64,000 nt of DNA from Lactobacillaceae bacterium (GTDB lineage Bacteria > Pseudomonadota > Alphaproteobacteria > RF32 > CAG-239), in contig JAISVX010000005.1 in the NCBI GenBank assembly GCA_031271345.1, forward strand, positions 21,450 through 85,449, given 5' to 3'. Below, piece by piece: positions 49,415 through 60,655 of this stretch. Position numbers and translations under genes: made by a program. The notes under the pieces are model-generated. The model made no database searches and was not told the origin of the DNA. It saw only the letters and a list, made by a program, of their open reading frames with translations. Numbering within the stretch: position 1 is the first letter of the stretch; the number at the start of each line of letters is the position of its first letter.

Positions 49415-51223
49415 TCAATTATGGAAGTAATTATATATCTTTTCAGCCGTTTTTTTGCTGATTCCATCAACTTTCATAATATCCTCCACCGACGCTTCTA
49501 TTATCTGTTCAACGGATCCAAAATGATTTAATAAATCTTTTTTTCTTTTTGCGCCGATACCTTCCACGTCATCCAATCTTGATTTAGACATTGATTTTCC
49601 GCGTTTTTTTCTATGCGTTCCAATAGCAAAACGGTGAGCCTCATCACGCAGATTCTGCAGATAAAAAGCTATCGGCGACTGAAACGGAAGCGAAAAACTT
49701 TCTCTTCCTTTGACATGATAAAGCTCTTTTCCGGCATTTCTGTCCGAACCTTTTGACATCGCGATTACGGTTATCCCATCAAGGTTAAAACTTTTTAGAG
49801 AATCGTGAACAGCGTTTAACTGACCAAGACCACCGTCAATAATTATTACATCCGGCTTGTTTTCAGGATTGATTTTTGCAAACCTGCGGCTTAAAACTTC
49901 CCGCATCATTGCAAAATCATCATTGGTTATCTCCGAGTTTTTAATATTAAAAGTACGGTATTGTTTTTTATCAAACCCTTCTTTTGCCGCGACAACCATG
50001 GCGCCTATCGCATAGCTTCCCTGTATATGCGAGTTGTCGTATATCTCTATTCTTTCCGGCTCTGATGAAAGCCCGAAAATTTCAGCAAACTCATGAAGAT
50101 TGTTTTTTATACTGCTTTCTTCGGCAATTTTTCTATCCATCGCCTCTTTCGCATTCTTCAAAACCAGCTCCGTAACTTTTGCCTTATTGCCTTTTTTATA
50201 AACGCTGATTTTTGCCTGAATGGCGTCTTCTATAAAATCTTTATTTTCAAGCCCTAATGATATTATAACTTCTTTCGGCGGAATATGTCTTGTATAAAAA
50301 CTGCTTAAAAAAGCTTCCATAATTTCTTCGTCCGCAGCGCCTTTTATCTGCTTGGGAAAATACGGCGCATTGCCGCAGTTTTGCCCCGAGCGGATGAAAA
50401 ACACCTGAATACAGACTAAATCTCCTCTTCTTGCCAAAGCAATAAAATCCGCGGATTTTATTGCGGCATATTCCAAATTCTGACCCTGCTGGATTGTAGT
50501 TAATGTTTTTATCCTGTCGCGCAGGCTTATGGCTTTTTCATAATCAAGATTTTCGCTGGCTTTTTCCATTTCTTTGGAAAGCTCCTGCTGGAGATTTGAG
50601 TTTTTTCCTTCCAAAAATGCCGCCGCCTCATTTACTAAATGCCGATATTCTTCTTTGGTAATTTTTCCCCCAATGCAAGGCGCGGAACATCTCTTTATCT
50701 GATAAAGCATACAGGGACGATGGCGGGTGTTGAAAACGCTGTCCCGGCAGGAGCGGATTAGAAAAGCTTTTTGAATCAAGCCCAAAACATTATTTACAGC
50801 GGGAATACTTGCAAAAGGACCAAAATATTTGCTTTTGTCGTCCCTTTTTCCCCTGTATTTTCTTAAAGCGGGAAATTCTGACTGAACGTCAATAACCAAG
50901 TGGGGAAACGTTTTATCATCACGAAGAAGAATATTATATCTCGGCTCCAAACGCTTGATAAGCTCATTTTCCAAAAGCAGCGCCTTTGCTTCGGTTTCAA
51001 CAATGATAAACTCCATATCCTCTATTTCGGATACCATTCGCTGCAAACGCAGCGGGAGCTTTTCAATATGCGAATAACTTATAATGCGTTTTTTTATGTT
51101 TTTGGCTTTTCCGACGTAAAGAACTTCGCCGTCTTCTCCAAGCATTCTGTACACGCCCGGCTTTGACGGCGCATTTTTTATTTTATTTTTTAATATTTCC
51201 AGACCATGGTTTATATTTATCAT
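49415..51223 (-). CDS. uvrC: Excinuclease ABC subunit C
   Basis: GVYRMLGEDGEVLYVGKAKNIKKRI GIY-YIG; C-terminal HhH; start trimmed to MININHGLE. Confidence 0.95.
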   Translation of the reverse strand: MININHGLEILKNKIKNAPSKPGVYRMLGEDGEVLYVGKAKNIKKRIISYSHIEKLPLRLQRMVSEIEDMEFIIVETEAKALLLENELIKRLEPRYNILLRDDKTFPHLVIDVQSEFPALRKYRGKRDDKSKYFGPFASIPAVNNVLGLIQKAFLIRSCRDSVFNTRHRPCMLYQIKRCSAPCIGGKITKEEYRHLVNEAAAFLEGKNSNLQQELSKEMEKASENLDYEKAISLRDRIKTLTTIQQGQNLEYAAIKSADFIALARRGDLVCIQVFFIRSGQNCGNAPYFPKQIKGAADEEIMEAFLSSFYTRHIPPKEVIISLGLENKDFIEDAIQAKISVYKKGNKAKVTELVLKNAKEAMDRKIAEESSIKNNLHEFAEIFGLSSEPERIEIYDNSHIQGSYAIGAMVVAAKEGFDKKQYRTFNIKNSEITNDDFAMMREVLSRRFAKINPENKPDVIIIDGGLGQLNAVHDSLKSFNLDGITVIAMSKGSDRNAGKELYHVKGRESFSLPFQSPIAFYLQNLRDEAHRFAIGTHRKKRGKSMSKSRLDDVEGIGAKRKKDLLNHFGSVEQIIEASVEDIMKVDGISKKTAEKIYNYFHN

Positions 51224-52182
51224 TCTATGCTGAAAATTCCTTTTGCCATTAGGATTTGAGAAATTATGTAAACAATGTAAATAAAAATTAAAGCCAAACC
51301 GCCGGCACGGCTCACTTTTCTCTGCCGCCAAACCAAAAACATAAAGAAGACCGCGACGCCAAGCATAACCCAAAGGTCGTATCTTATCAGCTGAACGGGA
51401 ACATCAATGTTGACAAAGCTTGCGGAAGCGCCGATTATAAATAAAATATTCCAGATATTTGAACCGACAATATTGCCTAAAGCAACATCGTTTTGTTTTC
51501 TGATTGCCGCCATAACCGAAGTCGCAAGCTCTGGAAGAGACGTCCCCAAAGCAATTATTGTCAGCCCGATAATTGTTTCCGAAACACCAAGCAGCCTTGC
51601 CAAATCCACAGCCCCTGTAACTAAAATATCCGAACCATAGATGATGCCGATAAATCCAAGCGCTGTAACAGCAATTACAAACCACCATTTTTTTTCCGCT
51701 ATAGAGCTTACGGCATCCTCCGGGTCTTCTCCGCTGACTTTTGCATCCTGATAATTAAAATAAATAAAACCCGCCATTATTAGTATAAACACTATTCCAT
51801 GCCACAAGACCAATTCCCCCATCAAACAAAAAATGAGAAAAAGCGCAGAAACAAAAAACAGCATTAAATAGTCAAAGCTAAAAACTGGTTTTTTTGATAA
51901 AATTGGATGAATCAGAGCAGCCAAGCCCAGAATGAACGCTATATTCGTTATGTTGGAGCCGACGATGTTTCCCAAAGCTATGCCGGAAGCTCCTTCAAAC
52001 GCCGCTTTTATGCTCACGACAAACTCCGGCGCCGAGGTTCCGAAAGCGACGATTGTTAATCCCACTATCAAAGTTGGAATCTTTAGTTTATTCGCGATGG
52101 CTACCGAACCCATAACCGTATATTCGGCGCTTATCGTAAGCAAAACAAAACCAACAAGAATCAACGAAACAGCTATTAACAT
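51220..52182 (-). CDS. Calcium/sodium antiporter (CaCA family, YrbG-like)
   Basis: GTSAPEFVVSIKAA...GNIVGSNITN and GTSLPELATSVMAA...GNIVGSNIWN duplicated motifs. Confidence 0.9.
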   Translation of the reverse strand: MLIAVSLILVGFVLLTISAEYTVMGSVAIANKLKIPTLIVGLTIVAFGTSAPEFVVSIKAAFEGASGIALGNIVGSNITNIAFILGLAALIHPILSKKPVFSFDYLMLFFVSALFLIFCLMGELVLWHGIVFILIMAGFIYFNYQDAKVSGEDPEDAVSSIAEKKWWFVIAVTALGFIGIIYGSDILVTGAVDLARLLGVSETIIGLTIIALGTSLPELATSVMAAIRKQNDVALGNIVGSNIWNILFIIGASASFVNIDVPVQLIRYDLWVMLGVAVFFMFLVWRQRKVSRAGGLALIFIYIVYIISQILMAKGIFSIE

Positions 52183-52256
52183 TATTTAGTTCCCCAACAC
52201 AAAATTATTCTTTGAAAATACAATAAATCTTCGAAAATTACAATACCGATAAAATC

Positions 52257-52586
52257 TTAGAAAAACAAAACGGCGATAAAACTTGTCATAAGCACGCTGC
52301 TTAAAATAAGCCTGAGCGCAGAGCCAAAAACCATAAAAGACAGCTCGGCATAATCTATTTCTTCGCCGCCAAACTTATATGGGCGCTTGAAAAAGAATAT
52401 ATAGGTAAACGCGATTAAAACCGCCATAAAATAGATGTTATAGTCTTTATATACTTCAAAAACTTCCTCATAGGAAAACGATGTGTTGATAAGTATTGAA
52501 AAACCAATGCCTATCAACACCATAGGATTAAAAATAAGACCTGATGTAAACAAGGAAATAACGCCGTTTATCAAACCTTTTATCAT
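52257..52586 (-). CDS. Small membrane protein of unknown function
   Basis: Multiple hydrophobic segments, 109 aa. Confidence 0.5.
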   Translation of the reverse strand: MIKGLINGVISLFTSGLIFNPMVLIGIGFSILINTSFSYEEVFEVYKDYNIYFMAVLIAFTYIFFFKRPYKFGGEEIDYAELSFMVFGSALRLILSSVLMTSFIAVLFF

Positions 52587-53915
52587 CTATTTTCTACTTT
52601 CGAATAATGTTGTCAGTTTATATGTCATGTTATTGACGAGGTTTTCATCTTCCGCTTGCAGACACAGCCTTATTACCGGCTCTGTCCCGGACTTTCTAAT
52701 TACGACAGAACCGCCCTTCATTGCATCTCTTACTTCTTTTATAACTTTTTGAGATTCTTTGCCGTCAACAGCTTCGTTAACCTGGTCTTTATTTTCAAAT
52801 CTGATATTTGTCAGCCTCATTGGAAACGGTTTAAACACAGGAAAAACTTCGCTCATTTTTTTGCCTGTTTTCAACAATGCTTCGCAGACCTTGATACCGA
52901 CAATCAAACCGTCAACGCTTCTCGAATAGTCTCTCAAAAATATGTGACCGTTTTCTTCGCCGCCGACATTTCCGCCAATCTCGCGCATTTTGGTTATAAT
53001 ATTATATTCTCCGACATCAACGACATGATAATCCAAGCCGAGAGATTTTACATATTTTGCCATGCCGAGATTAGAAAACTCTGTGGTTACAACGCCATTG
53101 CCAGTTAATTTTCTTTCAGATTTTAAATATCCTCCAAAGAATCCTATCAACTGATCTCCCGCGACTCTATTGCCTTTTTCGTCGCAGACAATAGCTCTGT
53201 CGCCGTCGCCGTCAAGGGCTATACCAATATCGGCATCATTCGCGACAACCATTTTCTCCATTAAAACCGTGTTGGTTGAGCCGCAGTTTTTATTTATATT
53301 ATAGCCGTCGGGAAGATTGCCGATTGCAATAACTTCCGCTCCAAGTTCTTCCAAAACCTTTGGAGCAATATTTGAAAAAGCTCCGTTAGCGCAGTCGATT
53401 ACAACTTTCAGACCTTTTAAGCTTGAAAAGTTTTTGAAGATTTTTTCATAATCTTCGGAAGCATTTTCATAATATATTACCTTGCCGATTTTATCCGCAT
53501 CGATTTTTATCTCCGCCTTCGCGATTTCTTCTTCAAGTTTCGCCGTTATTTCGTTTGAAAGTTTGTCGCCTTTGTGGTCTTTCAATTTAATTCCGTTATC
53601 GAAATATGGATTATGCGACGCGGAAATTATAATCGACATATCGACGTTAAGACTCTCTGTCATTGTTGTCACCGCTGGAGTTGGAAGCACTCCCAGCAAA
53701 ACGACGTCGACGCCGACAGAAGTAAAACCCGCGGTCAGCGCCGCTTCAATCATATCTCCAGAAATTCTTGTATCTTTTCCTATAGCGACTCTTCTTTGTT
53801 TTTTCGCAACTATTTCGCCCGCAACCTGACCAAGTTTCAGCGCAAACTCCGGGACCATAGGATAAACCCCCGCTTTTCCTCTAACGCCATCTGTTCCAAA
53901 CAACCTGCCCGCCAT
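52587..53915 (-). CDS. glmM: Phosphoglucosamine mutase
   Basis: RLFGTDGVRGKAG; SIIISASHNPYFDNGIK; ALDGDGDRAI. Confidence 0.96.
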   Translation of the reverse strand: MAGRLFGTDGVRGKAGVYPMVPEFALKLGQVAGEIVAKKQRRVAIGKDTRISGDMIEAALTAGFTSVGVDVVLLGVLPTPAVTTMTESLNVDMSIIISASHNPYFDNGIKLKDHKGDKLSNEITAKLEEEIAKAEIKIDADKIGKVIYYENASEDYEKIFKNFSSLKGLKVVIDCANGAFSNIAPKVLEELGAEVIAIGNLPDGYNINKNCGSTNTVLMEKMVVANDADIGIALDGDGDRAIVCDEKGNRVAGDQLIGFFGGYLKSERKLTGNGVVTTEFSNLGMAKYVKSLGLDYHVVDVGEYNIITKMREIGGNVGGEENGHIFLRDYSRSVDGLIVGIKVCEALLKTGKKMSEVFPVFKPFPMRLTNIRFENKDQVNEAVDGKESQKVIKEVRDAMKGGSVVIRKSGTEPVIRLCLQAEDENLVNNMTYKLTTLFESRK

Positions 53916-53945
53916 AATCAATCTCCTTTAAGTTTTCTATAATTT

Positions 53946-55811
53946 TTATAATTCTGGAACCGATGATTTAGTTCTTTTTTCTTCGCTTACTGGAGCTTCG
54001 TCAGACTTATCTATTTTCTTTCCAGCAATCACGTCCTTGATTTCGTCCCCCGTTAATATCTCATACTCAATCAAAGCGCTTGCCAAAAGCTCAAATTCCT
54101 TATCATTTTCCTTAAGAATTTTTGTCGCTTTATCATACGCGTTCATAACAAGCTTTTTAACCTCAGAGTCCACAACTTTCGCAGTTTCTTCGCTCATATT
54201 TTGGTTTTGGGTAAATGTCTTGCCTAAAAACACCTCGCCGCTGTTTTCCGCATAGCGGACCGGACCAAGGACATCGCTCATTCCCCATTCCGTTACCATC
54301 GCTTTCGCAAGGTTAGTCGCCGCATTAATATCCGAAGAAGCGCCGCTTGTAACTTTGTCATAGCCAAACTTAAGCTCTTCAGCCACACGCCCCCCCATCA
54401 TAATTGTCAGGCGCGACAGCATTTTTTGTCTTGAATAAGAATACTGATCTTTTTCTGGAAGCTGCTGAACCATGCCCAAAGCTCTGCCGCGAGGGATAAT
54501 TGTCGCTTTATGTATCGGATCTGTCTCTTCAACATGCAGCGAGCAGACGGCATGACCGGCTTCATGATAAGCCGTAAGCTTTTTCTCGTTTTCATCCATT
54601 GCCATCGAACGTTTTTCCGCACCCATAAGAACCTTGTCTTTGGCATCGTCAAAATCTTTTGACGTCACTTTATTCTTGTTTTTGCGAGCGGCAAGAAGCG
54701 CCGCCTCGTTTACAAGGTTTGCTAAATCTGCGCCTGAGAAACCTGGCGTGCCGCGCGCGACTATCGACAGCTTTACGTCTTTAGCCAGCGGAACATTGCG
54801 CGTATGCACTTTTAATATTTCTTCCCTGCCCTTAACATCGGGATTTGAAACCACAACCTGCCTGTCAAAACGTCCTGGACGAAGCAGCGCAGGGTCTAGA
54901 ATGTCAGGTCTGTTCGTTGCCGCGATGATAATAACGCTTTCATTTGCGTCAAAGCCGTCCATTTCAACCAACAATTGGTTTAAGGTCTGTTCGCGTTCGT
55001 CATTACCGCCGCCAAGACCAGCTCCGCGATGACGCCCCACGGCATCAATTTCATCAATAAACAATAAGCAGGGAGCATGCTGTTTTGCCTCATTAAACAT
55101 ATCGCGGACACGAGAAGCGCCAACGCCGACAAACATTTCGACAAAATCCGAACCAGATATTGAGAAAAACGGAACGTCAGCCTCGCCGGCAACAGCTCTT
55201 GCCAGCAATGTTTTACCTGTTCCCGGAGGACCTACTAACAAAACTCCGCGGGGAATTTTGCCGCCCAAACGTTGAAACTTGCTTGGGTCTTTAAGAAAAT
55301 CAATAATCTCTTCCAAATCTCTCTTTTCTTCTTCAACGCCAGCGACATCTTTAAATGTAACTTTCTTTTTATTTTCAACCAATTTTGCGCGGGAACGACC
55401 GAATCCCATGGCTTTATTGTTGCTTGAGTTCGCCTGGTTCATAAAATAGAACCACGCGCCGATAAGCAAAATTGCCGGCAGCAGAGAAATAAAAATGCCA
55501 AGCAGCGTTCCTGCCTTGTCTTCCAACGGCTTTGCCTCAATTTTTACATCTGCTTCCCTAAGTTTTTTTATGAGATCAGGGTCATCTGTGGCATAAGTAT
55601 AAAACTCTTTTCCGTCTTTTAGCTGACCCGTTATGTTCGACCCCTCAATAACTACGCTGACGACATTTTTATTTTCAACATAGTCGAGAAATTCCGAGAA
55701 CATCATTCCTTTTTGGTTTAAAGTTTTTTGACCTGTTTGATACGCATTAGCTATAACAGAAAGCGCAATAATCAATATTGCCCAAATGATTAAATTTTTA
55801 CCTTGTCTCAT
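53946..55811 (-). CDS. ftsH: ATP-dependent zinc metalloprotease FtsH
   Basis: [28 protein letters not shown] region. Confidence 0.97.
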   Translation of the reverse strand: MRQGKNLIIWAILIIALSVIANAYQTGQKTLNQKGMMFSEFLDYVENKNVVSVVIEGSNITGQLKDGKEFYTYATDDPDLIKKLREADVKIEAKPLEDKAGTLLGIFISLLPAILLIGAWFYFMNQANSSNNKAMGFGRSRAKLVENKKKVTFKDVAGVEEEKRDLEEIIDFLKDPSKFQRLGGKIPRGVLLVGPPGTGKTLLARAVAGEADVPFFSISGSDFVEMFVGVGASRVRDMFNEAKQHAPCLLFIDEIDAVGRHRGAGLGGGNDEREQTLNQLLVEMDGFDANESVIIIAATNRPDILDPALLRPGRFDRQVVVSNPDVKGREEILKVHTRNVPLAKDVKLSIVARGTPGFSGADLANLVNEAALLAARKNKNKVTSKDFDDAKDKVLMGAEKRSMAMDENEKKLTAYHEAGHAVCSLHVEETDPIHKATIIPRGRALGMVQQLPEKDQYSYSRQKMLSRLTIMMGGRVAEELKFGYDKVTSGASSDINAATNLAKAMVTEWGMSDVLGPVRYAENSGEVFLGKTFTQNQNMSEETAKVVDSEVKKLVMNAYDKATKILKENDKEFELLASALIEYEILTGDEIKDVIAGKKIDKSDEAPVSEEKRTKSSVPEL

Positions 55812-55858
55812 TTTTTTTCCTTTTTTGTAACCTTTAATAATATATAGGTCTGCTTGAC

Positions 55859-56983
55859 TTAAAACTCAATGGTTTTTAAAAATTTTCTAACCTTATAGGG
55901 GATTTTATTTTTTTTATACTCGGGATTTCTTTCAACAAAAGCGTCCCAGTCTTTTTTTAGTAAAACTTTGCCGTCTTTAATCTCGGGAATTATCCACAAA
56001 CTTTCGTCCGAGTTGATTATCTCGCACCCGCCTAAAGTCCTGCTTTTAAAGGCTTTGCCGTCAGCCGTTACAGCGGCGACAACCCGCTCAACATCGGAGG
56101 CTCTCGGAATATATGTTCTATCCGCAATGTCTTTTATCAGCTGACAAAGTATCCTAAAGACCATTTCTTCATGCTGCTTTTGGATTAATGATAAAGAAAT
56201 TTTCGCCGCTTTTTTACCGCCAAAAAACTTAACATTATTATTAATAAAGCTCTTTACCTGCTTTTCCAAATAGTCTTTTGTCCGCGCAATAACTTTTGAG
56301 GTCGCGGCAATTCTATCGACGCCGAGTCCGATTTTTTCATCGAGATACGGAATTAAATTTCGAATCCTAACCCGCAGAAAATCTTCGTCATAATTTGACC
56401 CGTCAACCATCCAGCTAATGTTTTTTTCTTTAAGATAGCGTTTTAACTCTTCTGGCTCAAAATCTAAAAGCGGGCGGATAACTTCCAAATTTCCAATGCG
56501 GGAAACTTCCGACATCGCGCTTAAACCATCAACCCCAGAACCTCTCTGCAAACGCATAATAAACGTTTCCGCCTGATCAAACTTATGGTGCGCAATCATC
56601 AAATATTTTATACCGTTATCCATGCAGTATTTTTCAATCAACCCATAGCGCGCCAGCCTTGCAGCCTCTTCAATTCCTGTTTTCGGCTTGCTGCCTTTCC
56701 ATGTCAGGATATGATGTTCGACGTCTGATTTCTTCATCAGCTCGCCAACATACAAAGCCTCGTCCAAAGACTCTTTGCGAAGTCCATGCTCGACCGTCAG
56801 AACAACTAATTTTTTCTTATTTTTTTTTGCCCACGGAATTAAAAGATAAACTAACGCCAAAGAATCTGCGCCGCCAGAAACGCCCACAGCAAAAACTTCT
56901 GTTTTTATACTTTTCTGTTCCAATAGTTTTGTAAGATTTTTTTGAAATTTAGTTTCTAAGTTTTCCATTGTTCTTACTTGCAA
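55859..56983 (-). CDS. tilS: tRNA(Ile)-lysidine synthase
   Basis: [17 protein letters not shown]-loop; [20 protein letters not shown]. Confidence 0.92.
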   Translation of the reverse strand: MQVRTMENLETKFQKNLTKLLEQKSIKTEVFAVGVSGGADSLALVYLLIPWAKKNKKKLVVLTVEHGLRKESLDEALYVGELMKKSDVEHHILTWKGSKPKTGIEEAARLARYGLIEKYCMDNGIKYLMIAHHKFDQAETFIMRLQRGSGVDGLSAMSEVSRIGNLEVIRPLLDFEPEELKRYLKEKNISWMVDGSNYDEDFLRVRIRNLIPYLDEKIGLGVDRIAATSKVIARTKDYLEKQVKSFINNNVKFFGGKKAAKISLSLIQKQHEEMVFRILCQLIKDIADRTYIPRASDVERVVAAVTADGKAFKSRTLGGCEIINSDESLWIIPEIKDGKVLLKKDWDAFVERNPEYKKNKIPYKVRKFLKTIEF

Positions 56984-57738
56984 GAATTTTTCTTTGCCAG
57001 CTCCAAAGCTTTTGATTTTAGCGCTCCGTCAGCGTTAGGAAACTCTTTTGGCAGATTTACAAACGCGACGCACGCTTCGTCTTTTTTCTTTAACTCCACC
57101 ATGGACATACCCAGCTTAAGAAGGCTGTCGGCGCCCTTTGAACCGTTTTTATATTTTTCGTATCCCTTTGCAAAAGCGACCGCCGCTCTTTGAAAATCTT
57201 TTTGAACATAATATGTTTCGCCAAGCCAGTATTGCGCGTTTCCAGCCAGCTTATGCTCGGGATTGTCCGATAAAATTTTTGTAAAAACATTTATCGCGCT
57301 CTGATTATCTTTGGCTTTAATAGCGTCTAAGCCTTTTTGATACAGTTCGTCAATATTAGCGTCCGTTACTTTTGCCGGAGCTTGCACCGCAGGAGCTGGT
57401 TTTACCGAAGATTTTTCTTCCAGCATTTTAAAACGAACGTCAAAATCCTTATTTATCATCTCAATTTTATCTTCAAGAGATTTAATTTTATATTCTAATT
57501 CTTCAATTTTACCTGAGGTATTGCGAAAAATCTCATCCATCTGCCCTATTTTCAACTGCACATCCGACGCTTCATTTATTGAAGAATCACTGCTCCTGTA
57601 CGCGGACCTCTGCAGCGCTTCAACTTCTTCCTTAACGGCGTCAAGCTGCGTTTGCAGCGACCTGATTGTCTGCGCGTAAACCGGAGACACTGTAAATACA
57701 AATAAAAAAGTAAAAATTGATAATTTTCCAAGTTTCAT
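56974..57738 (-). CDS. cpoB: Tol-Pal system protein CpoB/YbgF
   Basis: N-terminal coiled coil, TPR: NAQYWLGETYYVQKDFQRAAVAF. Confidence 0.88.
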   Translation of the reverse strand: MKLGKLSIFTFLFVFTVSPVYAQTIRSLQTQLDAVKEEVEALQRSAYRSSDSSINEASDVQLKIGQMDEIFRNTSGKIEELEYKIKSLEDKIEMINKDFDVRFKMLEEKSSVKPAPAVQAPAKVTDANIDELYQKGLDAIKAKDNQSAINVFTKILSDNPEHKLAGNAQYWLGETYYVQKDFQRAAVAFAKGYEKYKNGSKGADSLLKLGMSMVELKKKDEACVAFVNLPKEFPNADGALKSKALELAKKNSCK

Positions 57739-57823
57739 AACAACCTCTTAAGTGTGAATTCTAGCTTATATTTAGATATATAATAAAATGTTTTCAATCA
57801 CAACAAAAATAAAAATTTTTCAT

Positions 57824-57851
57824 TTGACACAAATAATTAGTTTCATATAAT
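57824..57851 (+). promoter_or_regulatory. Sigma-70-type promoter of purC
   Basis: TTGACA-16 nt-TATAAT. Confidence 0.65.
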
Positions 57852-57928
57852 CATGGCACAAATTCATTATTATAACCACTTGAAAACTTTACGTTTTTTT
57901 TAATATAAACTTTTAAAATTTCATTATT

Positions 57929-58885
57929 ATGACAAGTGCAATCACTAAAACAGATTTTTGCTTTAACGAGCAAACAGGTATCTACAACGGCAAGGTTCGC
58001 GATGTATACAACATCGATAACCGTCTTCTCGTAATGATAGCGACAGACCGAATTTCGGCGTTTGATGTCGTTCTGCCCAAGGGAATCCCTTACAAAGGGC
58101 AGGTACTCAATCAAATCGCCGCAAAGTTTCTGCACGCTACAAGAGACATCGTCCCCAACTGGATGTTATCAACCCCCGACCCGATGGTAACCGTCGGACA
58201 CAGGTGCGAGCCATTTCCTGTTGAGATGATAGTACGCGGATACCTCACAGGAAGCTCGTGGCGTGACTACAAAGAAGGAAAAAGAGAAATATGCGGCATC
58301 CTCCTTCCCGATGGAATGAGAGAACACCAAAAGTTTCCTTCGCCGATACTCACCCCGACGACAAAAGCAGAACTCGGAAAGCACGATGAGAACATCTCCC
58401 GGGAAGAAATCATCGCGCAGGGTCTAGTCTCCGAGGAAGACTACGAACAGCTCGAGAACTATTCTTTGGATCTGTTTCAAAGAGGCTCGGAAATTGCGGC
58501 GGAACGCGGTCTGATACTCGTAGACACAAAATACGAGTTCGGGAAAATGGACGGCGCCATCTACCTAATCGATGAGGTGCATACTCCCGACAGCAGCCGT
58601 TACTTCTATGCCGAAGGCTATCAGGAACGTTTCGACAACGGCGAGCAGCAGAAGCAGTTGTCAAAAGAGTTCGTCAGAGAGTGGCTCATGGAAAACGGTT
58701 TCATGGGCAAAGAAGGACAGCAGGTTCCCGAAATGACCGAAGAAATCGTAACGGACATCAGCGAAAGGTACATCGAGCTGTATGAAACCATCACCGGCGA
58801 GCCGTTCACGCGGGAAAGTTCCGAAAACGTGCTGGAACGGGTGAAAAACAACGTCGAAGAAGAACTTCTGCACATTTTCCAATAA
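57929..58885 (+). CDS. purC: Phosphoribosylaminoimidazole-succinocarboxamide synthase, Bacteroidota-type
   Basis: [72 protein letters not shown]. Confidence 0.95.
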   Translation: MTSAITKTDFCFNEQTGIYNGKVRDVYNIDNRLLVMIATDRISAFDVVLPKGIPYKGQVLNQIAAKFLHATRDIVPNWMLSTPDPMVTVGHRCEPFPVEMIVRGYLTGSSWRDYKEGKREICGILLPDGMREHQKFPSPILTPTTKAELGKHDENISREEIIAQGLVSEEDYEQLENYSLDLFQRGSEIAAERGLILVDTKYEFGKMDGAIYLIDEVHTPDSSRYFYAEGYQERFDNGEQQKQLSKEFVREWLMENGFMGKEGQQVPEMTEEIVTDISERYIELYETITGEPFTRESSENVLERVKNNVEEELLHIFQ

Positions 58886-58902
58886 AAATGTGCAGTCCTC
58901 AC

Positions 58903-58935
58903 AAGACTTTCCTAGAAATAGGAAAGTCTTTTTTT
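58903..58935 (+). terminator. Intrinsic terminator after purC
   Basis: AAGACTTTCCTAGAAATAGGAAAGTCTTTTTTT. Confidence 0.85.
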
Positions 58936-58997
58936 AATCATAAATAAAAAAACGCGCCTCATAATTAAGGCGCGTTTTTTATACTTTTACCGTAAGA

Positions 58998-59459
58998 TTA
59001 GTTAACTTTAATTACAGTAACTGCACGACGGTTTTGAGCCCAAGCTGCTTCATTTGAACCAAGAACTTCTGGTTTTTCTTTACCATAAGAAATTGTAGAA
59101 ATTCTGTCAGCTGCAACACCGCGAGAAATCAGGTATTGTTTAGCAGCGTTTGCACGACGCTCGCCAAGAGCCAAGTTGTACTCGCGAGTACCTCTTTCGT
59201 CGGCATGACCTTGAACAACGATAGAAACGTTTTTGTTATTGTTTAACCATTTTGCTTGTGCTTTTAAGCTGTCAGCAGCATCAGAAGAAATAGCTGAGCT
59301 GTCATAAGCGAAGAATACTCTGTCTCCAGCATTCGCAATGAAATCGCGAGCTTCAGCTGAATCGCATTCAGAACCGCCGAAAAGACCGCCGTTAGAATCT
59401 GAACTAGAACATCCTGCCAGCAATGCTATCGCACAAAACAAACCTAAAATTTTTTTCAT
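58998..59459 (-). CDS. pal: Peptidoglycan-associated lipoprotein
   Basis: MKKILGLFCAIALLAGCSSS lipobox; VQGHADERGTREYNLALGERRANAAKQYL OmpA-like. Confidence 0.95.
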   Translation of the reverse strand: MKKILGLFCAIALLAGCSSSDSNGGLFGGSECDSAEARDFIANAGDRVFFAYDSSAISSDAADSLKAQAKWLNNNKNVSIVVQGHADERGTREYNLALGERRANAAKQYLISRGVAADRISTISYGKEKPEVLGSNEAAWAQNRRAVTVIKVN

Positions 59460-59660
59460 CTTATTTATCTCCATGGGGTTTAATTTGTTTACAAATTTGT
59501 TTACAACCTCTAACTTACGCAATAAAAGTAAATATTTCAATAAGAAAAACATGAAATCAAGAATATTTTTATAAAATATATAAAAACCTGCTGAATTAAA
59601 AAACCAAAATAAAAAAAGGTGTATTTCTACACCTTTTTTTACTCATTTTGTGAAAACGCT

Positions 59661-60428
59661 CTAGATAATTTCTATTATCAACGCGCCGGAATATTTTACC
59701 ACCTGAAAAATTCCGCTGTGGATGTCGACGCAAAGAAGCCTTTGCGAATATCCACCGGTGTCTTCCGCGGGTTTTCTCACCCTGATGGCGCAAACGAGGT
59801 AGTCCTTGCCCTTGATGAAATGCCCATAGCTTTCATCCAGACACAAAGAACAAACCTTGATACCCATCTCGCCTGCCGAAACTCCTTCCAGAGGCACCAG
59901 CTCAAGGCTGTATTCCTTGATGTAGTCGGCAAAAACCTTGCGGATTTTTTCCCTTTTGAGCCACTCGAAGTTTTTGAACTCGAGCGTCACGCTCTGACCA
60001 TCCCTGCTCAGGCGGTACACTTGTACGCGGCTGAAATGATAGGGCTGCTTTGTTTTCGACCGCGGCGTAATCTCATAATCGCTCGCGCTTTTGATGAGCT
60101 TGTCCCGCTTCTCTTTTATCAGCGCGCTCTGCGATGATGTGAAGTTTGCATCGATAGACCTGTTAGGTATATCCGCCACCAGACAGCTATAGCCGCGTAC
60201 CTGCGCGTTAAAGACCTCGTCGGGCGTAAACTGGCGATAGTCGGCAACGAAAAGATTTGTCATCGGAACATTCGGCGGCTGTCTGCTCGGATCAGCGCAT
60301 AAACCGACGCAAAAATATGCGCCCGGGTTAATGTCTGACAACAGCAGTTCCAAGTTTGAAAAGTTTTCAAACTCGATAAAAGGAGAGTCTTTTCTTGACC
60401 CTTCTCCTACAAATTTAACATTTTTCAT
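59661..60428 (-). CDS. Uncharacterised 255-aa protein
   Basis: ORF with TTGACT-17-TATATT promoter on minus strand (60566-60594) and no Shine-Dalgarno. Confidence 0.55.
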   Translation of the reverse strand: MKNVKFVGEGSRKDSPFIEFENFSNLELLLSDINPGAYFCVGLCADPSRQPPNVPMTNLFVADYRQFTPDEVFNAQVRGYSCLVADIPNRSIDANFTSSQSALIKEKRDKLIKSASDYEITPRSKTKQPYHFSRVQVYRLSRDGQSVTLEFKNFEWLKREKIRKVFADYIKEYSLELVPLEGVSAGEMGIKVCSLCLDESYGHFIKGKDYLVCAIRVRKPAEDTGGYSQRLLCVDIHSGIFQVVKYSGALIIEII

Positions 60429-60655
60429 AGTTTTTGTTAGCTTAGGTGTTTTAAAAAAATTATGATTTTAAGTTTAATAAAAGACAAAGTTAATCACTAA
60501 AAACCAGAATCCAAATATTGCGGAGTAAGCTTAATAATGATTAATATAATTGATTTGATGGATTGAATATAAGATAATAACAAATTAAAGTCAATTGTCT
60601 TAAAAATAAAAAAGGGAGTGAAAACACTCCCTTTAATCTTTGCCTAATATATAAA

